A stretch of 64,000 bases of DNA from Metellina segmentata. Lineage: Eukaryota; Arthropoda; Arachnida; Araneae; Tetragnathidae. Below, piece after piece: positions 1 to 12,300 of the stretch. The position numbers were made by a program, and so were the translations under genes. Under the pieces are notes generated by a model that saw nothing but the letters and a program-made list of their open reading frames with translations, did no database searches and was not told the DNA's origin. The stretch lies in contig OX375883.1 in NCBI GenBank assembly GCA_947359465.1, forward strand, positions 88,406,911 to 88,470,910, in the 5' to 3' direction. Numbering within the stretch: position 1 is the stretch's first letter; the number at the start of each line of letters is the position of its first letter.

Positions 1-125
1 CGTCATATGACCGTTGTTCAAAATTACGTGGTGTTGTTCCCCGATCTTTTACCTTAGGAGTCAAGTCGCCAATCGCCCTATGTGTTGCTCTAGTGCACAA
101 CGTTTCTTAAAAATTACCAATTACC
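1..125 (+). repeat. SINE, 3' body, cut by window start
   Basis: Matches the 3' half of the window's SINE family: tgaccgttgttcaaaattacg, a degenerate 'gatcttt' block, 'caatcgccctatgtgttgctctag', and an aattacc tail. It is in gene 1 intron sequence. Confidence 0.75.
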
Positions 126-324
126 CTCTTCTCTAACTCATCCAGGTGGCGTTTTCTGATACGTCTCAATGTCGATACAGTTTAATTCTTTGTGTGCTTC
201 CTAATTCTAAAGTTTCTGCATGAATATTTGAAACAATCAGTAAGAAAAGTTTTTAAAATGAGTTTGTCTGTATCTAGTTAGTTCTTCTAACTGTTTTCTA
301 TCTGTTTCATGGGCTCGAAATCAG

Positions 325-381
325 ATGGTTCAAGCCTGCTGGGTGTTTTACTTTGTAAAATTATTAGAGTTTGGAGATACG
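325..381 (+). CDS. ELOVL: ELOVL gene 1, exon with KxxExxDT box
   Basis: A 57-nt exon of 19 codons reading [19 protein letters not shown], preceded by an ag at 323-324 and followed by gtaaga at 382. The conserved KxxExxDT box closes the exon. The paralogous exon of gene 2 (45553-45609) is also 57 nt with the same borders, which fixes the acceptor choice. The ATG at 325 is an internal methionine, not a start codon. Confidence 0.9.
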
Positions 382-3300
382 GTAAGAGAACATTTCAACA
401 TATTTTCAAAATCGAACGGTTCCTATTTTCTGTGGAAAGTGTGCAGCATACTCTTTCATGTACTTTTTTCAATTATAGGTGTTTTTTGTTTTAAGGAAGA
501 AAGATTCTCAGATTAATTTTCTTCATGTCTTTCATCACACTCTTGTGCCAGTCACGGCATGGTACGGAGTAGCATATGGTCCTGGTAAGTTTTATTTAGT
601 AATAAAATAATTTAATACTATCCCTATCATTTTAATGAACTAACCTATTCTATATGAACAAAAGTATTTGACACTGTAGAAATTCGAAGGAGAATCCATA
701 TTAGTGTGGGGTTGTTTTTCCTGGTTATGACTCGGACCATTGCTTTATGTAACTGGTACCATGAACGCTGACATGTACCTCGACGTTCTGGATCATTCGG
801 CCTTGCCTACACTATGGCAATACTCTCCGATGGTGGTTGTTTCTTACAACAGAATCGAGTTCCATGTGATACTGCAAAACGTGTGCTGGACTGGTTTCCT
901 AAAAATGAGTGGAAGTTGCTTGACTGGCCTGTTCAGTGCCCCGATCTCAATCCAACCGGGTGATTTTTTGGACAAACTGGAGCGACGAGTACGACACTGC
1001 CCCGTATGCCATCTTCACATTAAATCTCTTCTCACAGCCTTGCAAGTGGCATGTCGAGGTATACCTGCCCAGACTTACAGAAAACTTATTGATGCATCGA
1101 CGTGTTGCAGCTGTAATACAAGCAAAAGGAGGGCCTATCAGTTACTAAATATTGTAATAAAGCATGAAAAACAAGCGGTGTCCAAATACTTTTGTCCGTA
1201 AAATGGGTATACTTAGATAGCCTTAAAAAGTGTTTGGAGTGATTTTCTCGAGTTGAAATCCAATCTAATTTTGATTCTCATGTACAGTTTTTTTAGTTGA
1301 ATCCGCTTGTCGTCAATATGCAAAATAGTGCTACCAATTCCGTGTAATTCGTAGTTTTTTTTATTATTTTAACATCGGTTATTGAAAAGACTACTTTGAG
1401 AAAAGAGTTCAATGTTATGCAATCAGTCTATGCCTTGTTATAAAACGTTACAAAAGGGTTATTTTTAATCTAACGTAGTAGGAACTTGAGCTTGCATAAC
1501 AAGCCAAATACGTCCTAAAACTCCTTGATAGTGACATTTGTTGATAACCTAATCAGAAAGGGATAAGTGATTTCAGAATGTTAGATTCTCTCGATTCTTT
1601 ATCAGATGAAAATATGACGAGTGATTCGACTATTTATGAATACATAATTTAATTTTTGATACAAGGTCAGGAGTTAAGATTCTAGTCCAGGAGTTAAACC
1701 TCCTGGAGGTTGTCTTAACGAAGCATCGCGAAATGATCGAACTCGACCAGATCTTGATGGACGAGATATCTCGTCATTGGAAGAAAACTGACCAGGAAAA
1801 AGTCACCAATATTTTGACGACGTGATTTCTTGTCGTTAGTAAAATTGGATCAGAATTTCAGGTACTGATGGACGTGATATCTCATCTACGCCACTCGGAG
1901 GTCACAACAAATTTAAACCAAATTAATTTGGCTCTTTTACACTGTTTGAAAACATCATTTTTAACTCTCTGAAGTGTGCTGTGCTGATAAAAATATTGTG
2001 GGATCAAAACGTGTTAAGTGAACATTGCCAACACAAATGTATTTTGCACGTAACTAAAATTTAGTATGAAATATAGAACGCATTCGTCATGCATGAAATA
2101 GCGAACGCATTCGTCATGCAAAAAAAGATAATGCATTCGTCCTGGATGAAATAGAGAATAAATTCGTCATACATGGAATAGAGAATGCATTCGTCATACA
2201 TGAAATAGAGAATGCATATGTCATGCATGAAATAAAAAACGCCTTCGTCATGCGAAAAAAAGAGAACGTATTCTTCATGCAAAAAAAGAGAGCGCATTCG
2301 TCATGCAAAAAAAGAGAATGCATTCGTCATGCAAAAATAGATAATGCATTCGTCCTGGATGAAATAGAGAATAAATTCGTCATACATGAAATTGAGAATG
2401 CATTCGTCATACATGGAATAGAAAATGCATTTGTCATACATGAAATAGAGAATGCATTTGTCATACATGGAATAGAGAATGCATTCGTCATGCATGAAAT
2501 AAAAAACGCATTCGTCATGCGATAAAAAGAGAACGCATTCTTCATATATAAAAAAAGAGAATGCATTCGTCCTGCATAAAATAGAGAATGCATTCGTCAG
2601 GCATGAAATATAGAATGCATTCGTCAGGCATGAAATTTCGAATGCATTCGTCATGGATGAAATATAGAATACATTCGTCGTGTATGAAATAGAGAATGCG
2701 TTCGTCATGCATAAAATAGAGAATGCTTAGCCCTTATCTGTTTCTAAGTAAACGTGGGTAGACTTTATTTTGGAAACAGTTCACGTTGTAAACCCACGGT
2801 ACAATTATTTTTTAACCCTCCTTTTATGCTTCGACGAGTTATTTCGTCATTAGCAAAATTGGTCAGATAGATTTTTATGAACGATATTTCGTGATTAGAA
2901 GAGAACAAACCAGATCTTGATCTCATTACCATCAAAAATATCGGCAATAACTTGATGACGAGTTATCTCGTCGTTAAAAAAATTGCTCAATTCTTGATGT
3001 ATGTGATATCGCGTCGAAACCACACGGGAGATAACGTTTTTCTTTCATTTTTTGTTAATTTAGTTTTTAGTACTGTTTAAAACTTTATTAGATTTTACAC
3101 TGTTTGTCCCTCTGCAGAATTCTCACCAATTACCAAAACTGGTTTTTTGTTGCGAACTTTAAACCCTAGTACAGTGGACTCACGTTTTTACGAACCTCCA
3201 ATTTACAAACTACATGTTTTTACGAACTACTATGTTGGCCCCGAACAGTATCCCATAGAAATAATGTTAATTTCCCCTCCGATTTTTACGAAACAAAATT

Positions 3301-6300
3301 ACACATTATCTCTTTCTTATGAACTCAGTTTCCTCACTTTCTTTTCATTGTTTTCCCTAAGACAGAAAAATTTGACGGGAAAGGGTGAAATTTCTTCAGA
3401 CTGGTTAGACTTCGAACCTCCCAAGTTGGTAAAATGGGTAGAAAAATGATGAAATTAAAAAACCGCAAGAGCGATTCTGATCTCAGTGCAGATAAAGCCT
3501 TGATCTAGTAACTTCATCCAAGGAATCCTCAAAATCAAATCCTGGAAACCTTGCATTTCATGATTTTCTTATTAAAGGTAAAGGAGGGAGAAACAGTCAA
3601 GGATCTTGGGGTGATAATTCACAGGGATTTTAAAATGGGTCACCAATGTTCAGCTGCGGGTAAAAAGGCTAATAGGTTATTGGGGTATATTAAAAAGACT
3701 CTGTAACTTCAAAGGATTAAAATATAATCTTGCCGTTATACAAGGGTTTAGTAAGACCACATCTAGAATATGCTGTACAATTCTGGGCTCCATATATGAG
3801 AATGGATATAGAATTAATTGGAAGGGGTAAGCACAGAGCTACAAAAATAATAAAGGGGATAGCAAATCTCGACTGTAATGAACGTTTAAGTAAGCTAAAC
3901 ATGTATACACTGGAAAGAAGAAGAAGGAAGGAATTTGATTCAGCTTTTCAAGTTTGTAAAACAAGGGGACACAGAGGGCTTAAATTTCAATAGGGATAAC
4001 AGAAGAAGGGGCCATAGATATAAATTGAATAAGACACATTTTAATCTGGATTTAAGGAAAAACTACTACTTTAATAGGGTAATAGACAGTTGGAACGCGT
4101 TGCCAGAAAATATGGTTAATTGAAAGGGAGTGTACGAATTTAAGATACAATTGGATAGTCAGTGGGAATTGGGGAATTCATAAACAAAGGACCAGCCTTG
4201 TTGGGCTTGAGCCTGTAGCTGGTCGTCAATATTTGTATTTGTATTCGTATTTATTGTGGACGATTCTGTTCAAGCATGCACAGAGGATATATCTGATGAT
4301 GATATGATATATCAGGTGTTGAACGGGAATTCTGAAGAACAATCCAATGAAGAATGCGTAGAGGTCATCCCAAGGCCAACTATCAAAGAAGCCACAGAAT
4401 GGTTGTCAGGACTACATCGGTTCTTAGAAGCAGATGGTAATTTTGAGAAGCTTAACAGCATCAACTCTATGGAATCGTATGTTTACCAAAGTGCTATCAT
4501 GAAGCTAACGAATATATCTGATTTGTTTTAGAATCGCTAATGAATAAAGATTAGTGCAAGTTTCATTTTTTTTTTAAACCCATTCTCATTTACGAACTTT
4601 TTATTCGGTTCCCACGAGGTCGTAAAAACGCGAATCCTCTGTAATAAGTTATGTCCTGTTTTGAATGGAGCAAACCACACCTTTTACTTCATTTCTTGTA
4701 TTTGATGCGTTAAATAATTAATTTCGATTCAAATACCGTTTAGTTATTAACATTAATAGCTATATTAATTAAAATAGTTACTGAGAAAATTCATAGTTAT
4801 CAAAAAGATTTTATAATTTCAACATTTCTCAAAATAATACACTTCAATGTTCCTATTTTGACTAATATATTTTTGTTGATTCTCAGGTGGATACAATACT
4901 ATTTTCTGCTTACTTAATTCATTTGTACATATTTGGATGTACCTGTATTATGGGTTGTCAGCTATGGGACCTGCTTTTCAAAAATACCTTTGGTGGAAGA
5001 AATATTTGACAACCCTGCAATTGGTAAGAGCGTGATTTAAATGAATAATAAAAAAGTTTCTTTAAAAACTACAATTTTTGATAAGTACTAATAACATAAA
5101 TTTAACGAAATAATGTATTATTATTAACACAAACGAATTGTGAAAACTCTAGATCAGTATCTGAGCGTTCAGGGCATTTCTGCGGCATCAGAGCAATAAA
5201 CCTCCATTATCTGTGGAACTTTCAAATTCAAAAAATTATCGTCAGACGCGAGGCATAAAAACATCAAATCGTAATTATTTCAACGACCTGTACAGTGGCT
5301 CCCTTTGTAGAAAAAGCGCTGTAGCGTGGAATTGAATTCGAATGTAAAGTCCAATATTTTTTCAGATTGCCATGTGATTCTGAATAAAATCTAACGTTTT
5401 TTTAAATATTGATTCATTTTCTTTTTATAAAAATGAAAATGCATTGAGGCAGAGAAAGAACATGCCACAAAAGTGATCGTACACCGAAACATTTTAAGAT
5501 AAATTCATAAATAAAATTATCGTCTATCGTTGTTTTTTTTTTTTTTTTTTTTTTTTTTTGCATTGTGGTAACAGTTAAAATATCGTAATCTTTGTGCTTG
5601 CTTACTTTGTAATATTCTATTTATGATTTAAAAATGGCTCGTAGTCGTAAGGAGAAACAACAAACAGCATTCGAAAATTGATTATTTTTCATTATAGTAG
5701 TGTTAGTTAAGGCAGGTGTGGTTAAAGGGGAGGAAAAGGCAGTAGTGTGGGTGGGAACAAATGACGTAGAGAGGACTACTAATGTTGAGTTTAAGAGGGA
5801 AGCAGAAACACTTTTAAGAGGCATTAAGTCTCATGGGGCAGAAGTAACAGTATTAGGATTACTACCTAGGTATGGGTTAGGTAATGGGTGGTTAAATCAA
5901 AGGGCCAATAAGATGAACGGGTTGTTAAGGGATTTGTGTGAGAGGGAGGAGGTCAGATTTTTAAATGTTTGGAAGGAGTGTAGGAGGGATTGGATAAGTA
6001 GGGACAATTTGCATTTAAGCTTGATAGGTAATAGGGAGGTTGGCAGGCGGGTTTTGAATATTCTGGAGTCAAAAAACTAGTATACAAGCAGGGATGGGAA
6101 GGACATAGAGGGTTGACAGTACACAGTAATTGCTTAGGAAAACTAACAGGGTCTAAATTGCAGGAGACAAACAATACAATGGGAAAGTGCAATGTAAGGG
6201 AGAAAAACAATACCAAGACAAATAATACAAGGGGAAAGTGCAATATAAGGGTGAAAAATAAGCTAAAAGTATTTTATTGTAATGCTCGGCAGTGTGAGAA

Positions 6301-9300
6301 ATAAAATGGATGAGCTCAAGGGAATTGCACAAGCAGAGGATATAGATATTGGGATTACTGAAAGTTGGGCAAGCAGTGAAGATGCACAAATTTTAGAATT
6401 AAGTGGATTCACAATGTTTAGGGAGGACAGAGAAAATAGGAAAGGGGGTGGGGTTTTGATTTATGTGAGAGAATTCTTAAACTGTACGGAAATAAAGTTA
6501 AATAGTAAAACTGAGGGTATAGAATCAGTCTGGGTGAAACTGAATACAGACAAAGGCAAATGACTTATACTGGGTAATATATATAGACCTCCTGTTTGTA
6601 GTGAAGAGCAGGAAAAGGGCATGTGCAATTTGATAAACGAAGCATGTCAAAAAGGAGAATTAATTTTAATGGGGGACTATAACTATCCAAATATTGACTG
6701 GGCAAACAATCTAGCTACAAATGGGAAAGGGGCAGAATTTTTGGAAGTGATACAGGATTGTTTTTTGTACCAGATGCTGTATGAGGATACTAGGGACAAT
6801 GCAATATTGGATTTGATTTTTAGCAATGATGAGGATAGGGTGCAGGATTTGGTTATACGTGAGCCACTGGGAGAAAGTGATGATCATAGAAGTATCAGAT
6901 TAAGTATAAATTTTCAGTCAGCATACACAATCAATAGTAGAATAATTCCAAATTTCAGAAAGGTAAATTTTCATAAGATAAGGGAACAGTTAAAGGAAAC
7001 ATTCAAAGGGGGATTATTAGCACCACATCATTCTGAACAATGGGAGGAATTCAAGAATAAGTTAGACAGGGTATTAAAAAAACATGTAACGTTCAGGAAA
7101 AAAGGAAAATCTAGAAAATTGCTCCCTATGTGGTTTTCAGGGGAAACACACAAAGCTTTAAAATTAAAACAAAGAACATACAGGGTATATAAAAGCACTG
7201 GTAACGACAGAGACAAGGAGGCATATCAGAAAGCCAGAAAGGAGTTTAAAACTATTAGTCGGAAGCAAAAGGTGTCCTTGGAGGAAAAATTAGCAAGGGA
7301 AATAAATATAAACCCAAAAGAATTTTTTGCATATGCAAGTGGTAAAAATAAATTTAGTACTACACTGGGCCCGTTAGAGGGGAAGGGAGGTGAATTAATT
7401 CAAGACAGGGTGGGAATGGCAAACGTGTCATTAAATGACTTTTTTCTGGGGGTTTTCAATGGTAACTATAGTTTAAAAAAGGATCCCAAGGATGGAGCCT
7501 TTGCAGAGGGTATAATTAAAGAATGCAAATTCAATAGGGAAGAAATAGTGCATCAGTTGAAAAGAATTAAGCCATCTAAAGCACCAGGGCCAGACGATAT
7601 TTATCCGAGAGTACTAGTGGAATGCGCGGAAGAACTGGGGGAAGTAATTCACACGATATTTAATTCAACATATAGCACAGGTTGGGTGCCAATGGATTGG
7701 AAGTTGGCCAACATAACTCCAATTTTCAAAAAGGGAATACAAAGTGATCCGGGCAACTATAGACCAGTAAGTCTAACATCAGTAATTTGCAAAATATTTG
7801 AATCTCTGTTAAAAAAGCATATAATGTTATACTTGGAGGAGGGGGGACTGTTATCAGAGAATCAGTATGGGTTTAGGAAGGGCAGATCCTGCTCTACAAA
7901 CCTTTTGAAGTTCTACGAAAAAATTACTGCGGAGCTGGATAATAAGAGCAGTGTGGATATCATGTACATATATTTTCAAAAGGCTTTTGATAAAGTACCT
8001 CGTGAGGCATTACTGTTTAAATTGGAAAGGCTGGGGATTCAGGGAAAAACATTAATATGGATAAAAAATTGGTTATTGGGTAGAAAGCAGAGAGTGCAGG
8101 TAAAAGGAAATTATTCACAGTGGACAGAAGTTAAAAGTGGGGTGCCTCAGGGATCAGTTTTGGGACCAATTTTATTTATAATTTTCATAGATGATATAGG
8201 TCAGGGGATCAAGAATAGAATCAGTATATTTGCAGATGACTTAAAAATATGGGGGACAATGGATACCAAGTTACAGATAGAAAATTTACAAGGAGATTTT
8301 GATAAGATATCCGAATGGGCTGTAAAATGGGGTATGTCGTTCAATGTAGGGAAATGTCAAGTTCTGCATATGGGTTACAGGAACAGTGGAGCCGAGTACT
8401 GTCTGCAGGGAGTAAAGGTAAAGGAGGGAGAAACAGTCAAGGATCTTGGGGTGATAATTCACAGGGATTTTAAAATGGGTCACCAATGTTCAGCTGCGGG
8501 TAAAAAGGCTAATAGGTTATTGGGGTATATTAAAAAGACTGTAACTTCAAGGGATAAGAATATAATCTTGCCATTATATAAGGGTTTAGTAAGACCACAT
8601 CTAGAATATGCTGTACAATTCTGGGCTCCATATATGAGAAAGGACATAGAATCAATTGAAAGGGTTCAGCACAGAGCTACAAAAATAATAAAGGGGCTAG
8701 CAAATTTCGACTATAATGAACGTTTAAGTAAGCTAAACATGTATACACTGGAAAGAAGAAGAAGGAGGTTGGATTTGATTCAGCTTTTCAAGTTTGTAAA
8801 ACAAGGGGGCACAGAGGGCTTAAATCTCAATAGGGATAACAGAACAAGGGGCCATGGGTATAAATTGAATAAGACACATTTTAATCTGGATTTAAGGAAA
8901 AACTACTACTTTAATAGGGTAATAGACAGTTGGAACGCGTTGCCAGAAAATATAGTTAATTCAAAGGGAGTGTACAAATTTAAGACACAATTGGATAGTC
9001 AGTGGGAATTGGAGAATTCATAAACAAAGGACCAGCCTTGTTGGGCTTGAGCCTGTAGCTGGTCGTCAATATTTGTATTTGTAGTGTTAAATAAGTTCGG
9101 AATATCGCTAAATTAGTAAATTTACCTTCTACAGTGCAGTATGTGATAAAACGCATTTAAGAAGAAAATCGGATCGAAAACAAGGTAAAAAAAGATCGTT
9201 CGGCAAAGTTAATTTAATGTGATTAGAGAATTAAAGTTAGAAAATTTGTGAAAAATCTAAGTTTCAGTGCTGTAAAAATTTCTACTTCAATTTCATCTGA

Positions 9301-12300
9301 ATTTGTTCGACGAGTGCTCAGATCAACTGAATTAAATAAACGTTCTGCCCGAAAAAACTTTTTGTAATTGCGAAAAATAGAAAACTTAGAAAATCTATCA
9401 GCCCAAAATTTGGGTTTTGGAAACAACTTTTTTTTTTTAAATCAAAGTAACGATCTTAAGAACATGGCTTTCAACTTTCGCCTCTGGTGTCTCTATTAGA
9501 CCCGGTGCACACATCCGGTTTTTCAACGTGCGGCGCCGCAGTTCCAACTTGCGTGTAATTGGTACCTCAGTTCCCCACGGCGCCGCAGATCGCCGCACAC
9601 GCGTCTCTGTTCGGAAGTGCCTTGTTTTCATAAACAAATGGAATCTAAATAATAAATTATATATGGTTCCATCCAGTAACGTCTATTTTGATTCAAAACA
9701 TAAATATTTTTTACTCCAAGTAAGCGAAATAAACACGTTTTCTTCGATAGAATATTTATCCCAAATGGCGCGAAATGAAAACTTGCGTCATTTCACGGTT
9801 ATGTGTGCATAGCTGTGCTTCGGAGCCACAGCGGCGTTGCACGTAAAAAACCGGATATGTACACTGGGTCTTAACAGACGTTTAAAGCTGTTATGAATGT
9901 TCTATAGGATATCCTATTTAATACTAATTCAAAGAAATATTGCAATATTTTCTAATACTAGGGGGCTCCGCCCCCTGCTCGCTTACGCTCGCCAACCCCC
10001 GGGGATTGCTGCGCAATCCCATTTGGTTTGCTTCGCAAACCAACACTCCTGTCACAGATACCATTTGGTTTGCTTCGCAAACCAACATTACTTTCACAGA
10101 GTGAAACTATCTGAATAATTCGTATTATGCTGATTTCACTTTCCGGTTCATGACGTCACAGCGAGTGCTTCGCTGCGTCTCGCTTACGCTCGCCGACCCC
10201 GGGGATTGCTACGCAATCCGTTTGGTTTGCTTTCTCAAACCAATACTTCTTTCGCAAGTGATTTAACTTTTTTTTGCTTTAACACTTAATGCACCCTAAA
10301 CTAATAGCCGCATCAGTAAAAAATCTTCTGCATCTTGTTCCCTGTACAATTTTAACTAAACATTGTTAATATCCAAACTTTACGATCTGTACTTTGTCGG
10401 TAAACTGTCTTGAAAACAGAGGGAAAAAAGCGAGCCTTTTTCCTCGCCAAATAAAAAGAAATCGTTTTTATGGCAATTGTTGCTACGATAAATTTGATAT
10501 CTGGCAAACCCGATAGTCAAAAGTGTAACCCACTACTGCTTTCGGAAGCAGCTATGCGAACTGAAAAATACGAAATTTGTGTCACCAACTTTTGATTGCA
10601 TCGAATTTATTTATGAACCAATTTTAAAAATAATTGTACCGTAAGAAAGAGTATATTCTGAGGTATACTGCAATATTTTTAAAATTAAAAATTAACAGTA
10701 ATACTATACAGATATGACCATTTTAGTTTTGTATCGGAAGTTACGATCTGAAAGTTCCGAAAATTGTATGACCCACTTTTATTTGCATCGATTTTATTTA
10801 TTAACCAATTTGAAAAATAATTGTACCATAAGAAAAAGTGTAATGTAATGTATTCAGTGATGTTTTCAAATTTAAAAAATAATGGCTTTTGCCGTAGACA
10901 AAACGGTTTTAACAATAAGTAGCGAAAATATCCAAAGATTCCGAATTTTGTATGACGAACTTTTGATCGCATCCAATTTAATTATTAACCGATTTCAAAA
11001 ATAATAGTACCGTAAGAAAGAGTATATTCTGAGGTATACTGCTATATTTTAAAAATTAAAAACTAATAGTAATTAGATATAGATATGGCAGTTTTAAAAA
11101 AAAGTAACAAAAATGTCCCGATTTTTCCTGAATTTCAAAAAAAATATTATCAAGAACCAAATTTAAATTTTAAAAAAAACTCGACGAGCTGCAAAAATTT
11201 ACGTTGAGAGGTACTCTTAAAAAAAAACTCACGACTAAAGACTGAAATTTTGAATGTGTTTTGCTCACTCGCTGAAGAAATTTCACTTCTTCAACTTTAA
11301 CACTTAATAAAACCTAAACTAATAGCCGCATCGGAAAAAAATCTTAATAATTATCCAGGGAATACGATGAAGAACAAAGCATGTTAATTTCATATTTTTC
11401 CGATCAGTACTTTCTCGGGAAACCGTCTAAGAATGGAGCTAAACAGCAAAAATTTCAATTCTTCGGCGGCGGCGGCGGCGGCGGTAACTTTTTTTTAATA
11501 TAGAGAGATGTAGAGATTTTTTTAAAGTGTACGAAGACTTTTGTGAGTAACTTTTTTGTTATTTTTTGATTATTGATTTTCCAAAAAAAAAAAAATTAAT
11601 ATCTTTTAAAAATAATTGTTTTGTTAAAAACAAGTTTTACAGATATTATTAAAAAATTCCCATTCTGAAATAAAACATTTTTTAATGGATGGAGTATTTC
11701 ACATTGAAATTCGTAAGTGTACGTACACTTTTGGGAGCCACTGTATATTTGTATTCGTTAGTGTCCAAGATTAAGTGTGTATACAGGGTGGTCCCGAATT
11801 CATGGTACAAACTTTAATGGTAGGTACAGGACATTGTAACAATGATTTATTGTATAGGAAAGTATAGTCGCAAGTGACGCGGTGAGGCGAAAACAGGGGA
11901 AATAACGGCCGAAAGGAAAAACAAAGATTTTATTGAAAGCGTTGTTGACAAGTGTCATGTTTACAGTAATTGTTCAAAATTGCGTCCACCAGTATCGATA
12001 CATGCTTGACAGCGTCGGTGGAGCGATTGGCGTACACGTTCAAAGATGCCTGGTATTTCACGCACACCTGCAGCAGCTACAGATAAGCGAGCGACGAGAT
12101 CCTCATCTGAGTCAACTGGAGTCTCATAAACAAGATGCTTTAGATGTCCCCATAAAAAGTAATCGAGGCTCGATAAATCGGGAGATCGGGGTGGCCAAGG
12201 GACTGGTCCACCACGCCCAATCCATCGAGTACCAAACGTGGCATTCAGGTAATTCCGTACATCAATGCTGAAGTGTGCTGGCGCCCCATCGTGCTGAAAC

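Larger units (their letters stand above)
3172..4641 (+). mobile_element. Pogo/Tigger-type DNA transposon, decayed
   Basis: Ends pair as terminal inverted repeats: left cagtggactcacgtttttac and right complement cagaggattcgcgtttttac. It is flanked by TA on both sides, the expected target duplication. A fragment of transposase C-terminus survives near the right end. The element is split by a 5'-truncated CR1 copy (3575-4252). Confidence 0.8.
585..4886 (+). other. Gene 1 intron between HxxHH exon and MYxYY exon
   Basis: A 4.3-kb intron containing a deleted Tc1 element, two blocks of the 'gatatctcgtc' repeat, a 27-bp minisatellite and a pogo-type transposon carrying a CR1 fragment. I see no host exon in 1204-1660 or 4642-4886, which are plain AT-rich sequence. 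Confidence 0.8.
5690..9082 (+). mobile_element. CR1-type non-LTR retrotransposon, nearly complete 3' two-thirds
   Basis: About 3.4 kb: an esterase-like ORF1 end, an endonuclease and reverse-transcriptase ORF2, a short 3' UTR and a tatttgtatttgta tail. The 5' end is truncated near 5690 because ORF1 begins mid-domain. It is sense-oriented in the last intron of ELOVL gene 1. The RT frame is open for 800 codons, so the copy is young compared with its neighbours. Confidence 0.9.

Noticed and set aside
2061..2708. Overlapping 70-135 codon frames on both strands with repeated peptides
   Set aside because: They are a by-product of the 27-bp minisatellite; no splice signals, no domain, open equally on both strands.
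2064..2729. CRISPR-like appearance of short repeats
   Set aside because: Repeat is contiguous without unique spacers, and the context is eukaryotic.
5533..5559. Poly(T) as the tail of a minus-strand retrocopy
   Set aside because: No retrocopied coding sequence or target duplication is seen next to it.
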